Below are positions 61,390 through 64,000 of a DNA stretch of 64,000 nucleotides, one piece after another. The notes beneath the pieces are model-generated. The model did no database searches and was not told where the DNA came from. It worked only from the letters and a program-made list of their open reading frames with translations. Source of the stretch: an uncultured Rhodanobacteraceae bacterium (lineage in GTDB: Bacteria; Pseudomonadota; Gammaproteobacteria; Xanthomonadales; SZUA-5); the NCBI GenBank assembly GCA_937928755.1, contig CALEZI010000117.1, forward strand, positions 44,136-108,135, read 5' to 3'. A program made the translations under genes and the position numbers. Each line of letters starts with the position of its first letter. Position 1 is the first letter of the stretch.

Positions 61390-62613
61390 TCAGATCAACC
61401 GAGTCCTGCCGGTGAGTAGTTCTTGCATCATGGCTTGTTTGATAGCGCGGGTCTTATCGCGGCGTTTTTCCAAAGCACCCAATTCAACATCCATCCCGAC
61501 AAGCACTTCCGCAATCGCAGTTTGCTCGGGCAAGCTCGGAACGTGAAGAGTGAGCCTCTCAATATCGCCCATGCCTATGTTTCCTTGGGACGACGAGTTC
61601 GTGAGCAGCGCAATTTGCTGGACCAAGTCAGCACTCTGCAACTGGTAAAAGACAAAGCGTGGCGCGTTATCGGCACCCACTCGAATAAGCGCGATAGGCG
61701 ACCAGATATTGAACTCAAGGTCCAATTCGACGAGCGCCACCTTTCCTACTGACGCAGCCTTACCTAAAAGAATGTCGTTTTTCTGAGGCTTGCACTTACG
61801 CGAGAATAATTGGTGGTCAGCCTTTGAAACGAACCGCAAGTCGCGCAGATCGACTTTATTGTCGATCAAGTTGTTAACGGACAGGAATGGGACGCCGTCA
61901 TCCAGAAATCGCGGCGTAAGATGAGGCCCATCAGTAACCGGCGTCTGCACAATTGACTTCAACGACTTCACCTCCCACTCGCCCGTGAACCCCGGCAAGC
62001 GGGTCTGGCCGGTGAGGAGTTGCTGCATGGCGGCCTGTTTGAGGTCGCGCTTCTTGGCGATCAGCCGATCCAGCGCGCCCAGCAGGGCATCCACATCGCC
62101 CAATGCCTCGGCGATGGCGCGTTGTTCGTGCGTCGTCGGCAATGCTATGGAAAAGTCTGCCAGTTCAGCCCGGTTTATTTTCGGCATTCCACTTCGAACC
62201 GAGACCGATTCAGCGTACATCGAGAATCGATGCCCCAGAAGTATCGACAGAATGAACCCACCTAAAACATCAGCTGAGGGCTTTAATGGGTACATATCGG
62301 CGCTACAGAGGCCGTCAAAGTCAGCCAGGAAAGCCTTTCGAAGATATGGACGGATCTTGCTATAAACCACATCGCCACTAGAGAACAGATATTTTCCGCT
62401 AATAGCTCGCTGCTCTGCAGCAGTCTGCTTTCCGAGCAATCGACCCGTCTCGCTCTCGATATGGTCTGGAGCTACCAAGATCATGGAAGAAAATGGCTCA
62501 TCTCTTGGATCAACCTGCCCGTTTGCAATGCGAACGGCTCCAAGAAGTGGCCGAATCTCCCACTCCTCCGGAATCACCCCAATCTCTGTCTGCTTGTACC
62601 CCTGCGGAATCAT
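61390..62613 (-). CDS. hsdS: Type I restriction-modification specificity subunit
   Basis: HsdS (407 aa) determines the DNA target of the complex. It has two target-recognition domains, each followed by a conserved helical spacer (HEQRAIAEALGDVDALLGALDRLIAKKRDLKQAAMQQLLTG and PEQTAIAEVLVGMDVELGALEKRRDKTRAIKQAMMQELLTG type). The recognition domains are less GC-rich than neighbours, as expected for exchanged domains. The ATG overlaps the TGA of the small upstream ORF (ATGA). Confidence 0.95.
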   Translation of the reverse strand: MIPQGYKQTEIGVIPEEWEIRPLLGAVRIANGQVDPRDEPFSSMILVAPDHIESETGRLLGKQTAAEQRAISGKYLFSSGDVVYSKIRPYLRKAFLADFDGLCSADMYPLKPSADVLGGFILSILLGHRFSMYAESVSVRSGMPKINRAELADFSIALPTTHEQRAIAEALGDVDALLGALDRLIAKKRDLKQAAMQQLLTGQTRLPGFTGEWEVKSLKSIVQTPVTDGPHLTPRFLDDGVPFLSVNNLIDNKVDLRDLRFVSKADHQLFSRKCKPQKNDILLGKAASVGKVALVELDLEFNIWSPIALIRVGADNAPRFVFYQLQSADLVQQIALLTNSSSQGNIGMGDIERLTLHVPSLPEQTAIAEVLVGMDVELGALEKRRDKTRAIKQAMMQELLTGRTRLI

Positions 62614-62861
62614 GGCTGCCCGCCTTGTCTCGCTGCTTCGCGCAGCGTCAGTTCAAATTCGTGGCGCAGCTCTGGTATGCCGGGTACTCGCGTCCGCAAT
62701 GTTCGGTCGTGCCAAGTTGCCGTTACGCGAGGCGCCCGCCTCTCTTTCGGCACGCCGCCAAGAGCCGCGGCCGCCGGCGCGAACGGCCTTGGGGCCGCAA
62801 TTAACTCCACGCGCGCCGGAGCGGCGCTACGAAAGCCCCGCGTCGCATTCCTCAATGCCAT
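62610..62861 (-). CDS. Small ORF coupled between hsdM and hsdS, function unknown
   Basis: An 83-residue reading frame starts inside the last codons of hsdM (overlap of 10 bases) and ends in the ATGA start of hsdS. The arrangement looks like a translationally coupled gene. The peptide is Ala/Arg/Pro-rich (APARVELIAAPRPFAPAAAA) with a charged end (IPELRHEFELTLREAARQ) and no recognised domain. hsdM and hsdS usually touch or overlap directly, so these 240 bp look inserted. It could be a non-coding repeated element that happens to be open in this frame. Confidence 0.35.
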   Translation of the reverse strand: MALRNATRGFRSAAPARVELIAAPRPFAPAAAALGGVPKERRAPRVTATWHDRTLRTRVPGIPELRHEFELTLREAARQGGQP

Positions 62862-64000
62862 GACGCCCCCATTCTGGCGAGGTGGGCATCGACGCGGGCG
62901 CTGAGGGTGGCGACTTCATCCACCACCTGCGGCAGAGTCATCGCATAACGCTCGGCCAACTGGCGAATGCGCGCGGTCAGCGTCTGCGACACCCGATCGA
63001 GTTCGCCCTGTAGCGCGGTGGCCAGCGTCGCCAGCCACTTGTCGTGGACCACCAGCGATTTGATCTCGTCCTCGCTGAGCTGGCCGTATTTCTCGGCGAC
63101 TTTGTCGATCAACGCATCCTGCGCCGCTTTGCTCTTGCCGCTGACTTCGGCTTCTTCATCGCTGAGCCGCAAATACTCACACAGCACAGCACACTCGTCT
63201 TTAGCGTCGGCATCTGCCTTAACGTCCCGCAGTCGCGCAGCGACCGAGGCACGGGTCAGCTTGTCCTTCTCGTTCTTCGCGTCTTCCAGCAAACCGCCTT
63301 CCCCGCCGTGCTCTTCAGCCAGTTCCTCGATCTGCTGCTGCAACGCGGCGGCTTGCGCCTCCAGATCATCGATGGCGGCCTGCTCTGCTGCAAAGTAGCG
63401 GGCGATCAGCAGCGCGGGCGGGATCAGTTCGGCCTGGTACTTTTTTCTGCCGACGATTAAATCCGGCTTGGCTTTGGTCTTCTTCGCTCGGTCCTCGACG
63501 ATCAATCGCGGCCTGGCTGCTTCCACCCAACCGTCGTCGGCGATCAGGTAGCAGTCGTCCTGCATGGACTCGGACCAGTAGTCCATCAGGTGCTGGTAGA
63601 TGTCGTAGGGATCGAGCAGTGGCGCGTACTTGAAGGCGGTGAGCAGGTCCTCGGACACGAGGCCAATCAGGTCTTTCGGGTGCGCACCCTTGGCCAGTCT
63701 CATCAGGCGCGGGGCGTTGGCTGCTTTCCAGTCGGCGAACAACTGGTCGATGGACGCGTTGAATGCGGTGAATTCGGTGTGGCCGAAGATGGTCATCTTG
63801 ATGTCGGCGGCAGCGACGCGCAACTGGCTGTAGCCGGGCCACTGCGCGTCCTGAAACAGCGACGCGCGTACGCCGGGAATGACCTCCCAGTAGCGGCTCA
63901 GCGCGGCGATATCGCGCTCCGGAATGCCGCCGCGCAGATGCGCGTTGATGTCCTGCAGATCCTCCGGCTCGCTGCTGTCGATGTAGCGCGGCAGGTTGAG
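62852..64000 (-). CDS. hsdM: Type I restriction-modification methyltransferase subunit (N-terminal part beyond window)
   Basis: The visible 382 residues are the C-terminal part of HsdM. They begin NLPRYIDSSEPEDLQDINAH, just after the catalytic NPPY region that lies outside the window, continue through LDPYDIYQHLMDYW and DGWVEAARPR, and end with a long helical coiled-coil region (residues about 190-370). HsdM adds a methyl group to adenine and forms the core with HsdS. The gene opens the operon: hsdM, small ORF, hsdS, Fic, DUF262/DUF1524, hsdR, YgjP. Confidence 0.92.
   Translation of the reverse strand, partial: LNLPRYIDSSEPEDLQDINAHLRGGIPERDIAALSRYWEVIPGVRASLFQDAQWPGYSQLRVAAADIKMTIFGHTEFTAFNASIDQLFADWKAANAPRLMRLAKGAHPKDLIGLVSEDLLTAFKYAPLLDPYDIYQHLMDYWSESMQDDCYLIADDGWVEAARPRLIVEDRAKKTKAKPDLIVGRKKYQAELIPPALLIARYFAAEQAAIDDLEAQAAALQQQIEELAEEHGGEGGLLEDAKNEKDKLTRASVAARLRDVKADADAKDECAVLCEYLRLSDEEAEVSGKSKAAQDALIDKVAEKYGQLSEDEIKSLVVHDKWLATLATALQGELDRVSQTLTARIRQLAERYAMTLPQVVDEVATLSARVDAHLARMGASWH

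Overview
The window is GC-rich, densely packed bacterial DNA. I read it as a gammaproteobacterium, probably Xanthomonadales/Lysobacterales. That is an inference from family content: a tonB / siderophore receptor / PiuC iron cluster, cyanide-insensitive-type cydAB behind a GbsR/MarR regulator, DUF3011, REP-like GTGGGAGCGG hairpins, and several secreted proteins with a C-terminal [LM]F-x-x-GFE tail. No rRNA, tRNA or CRISPR array was seen.

Layout. 1-1.75 kb: a truncated carboxylesterase lipoprotein and a rhamnogalacturonan-acetylesterase-like enzyme fused to a cupin. 2.0-5.7 kb: a Tat-exported intradiol dioxygenase and a two-subunit molybdenum hydroxylase (IorAB-like). 6.2-13 kb: a penicillin-acylase-family Ntn hydrolase, an MscS channel, a surface protein with YadA-like head repeats and a small tailed partner. 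13.1-16.2 kb: cydAB with a regulator whose promoter holds a perfect 18-bp palindrome and a Fur-box-like site. 16.5-20.5 kb: PiuC, TonB receptor and TonB. 20.6-36.5 kb: mixed chromosomal genes, including a serine hydrolase, a diheme peroxidase, a GT-C-like membrane protein, phosphomannomutase, an SGNH hydrolase, murB, pyrD, a GNAT enzyme, ispG and a PilZ-like protein.

36.6-51 kb is the most unusual part. The first unit encodes (i) a soluble flavoprotein with two cyclic-nucleotide-type domains and four [4Fe-4S] motifs, (ii) a membrane protein with two H-x13-H pairs (a diheme b pattern), and (iii) an FHA-like domain joined through one membrane segment to a periplasmic decaheme cytochrome c. The second unit encodes a lipoprotein with two GlcG/HbpS-like domains, a predicted outer-membrane beta-barrel, a decaheme cytochrome fused to an LVIVD beta-propeller, and a DUF423 membrane protein. 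Together they could carry electrons from cytosolic NAD(P)H across the inner membrane to the periplasm, and perhaps through the outer membrane, with sensor domains built into the electron carriers. I know of no description of this system.

51.5-54.2 kb: an MFS transporter, a DUF6445-like oxygenase and a tailed secreted protein. 54.4-64 kb: a type I restriction-modification locus, with hsdM truncated by the window edge, a small coupled ORF, hsdS, a Fic protein, a frameshifted DUF262/DUF1524 (GmrSD-like) gene, hsdR and a YgjP-like metallopeptidase.

Intergenic regions are rich in structured repeats. Four are REP-like hairpins. Two are GTAGGTCACGTTG-type hairpins flanking the molybdenum hydroxylase genes. 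Six are long hairpins whose arms are short tandem repeats of several unrelated sequences.
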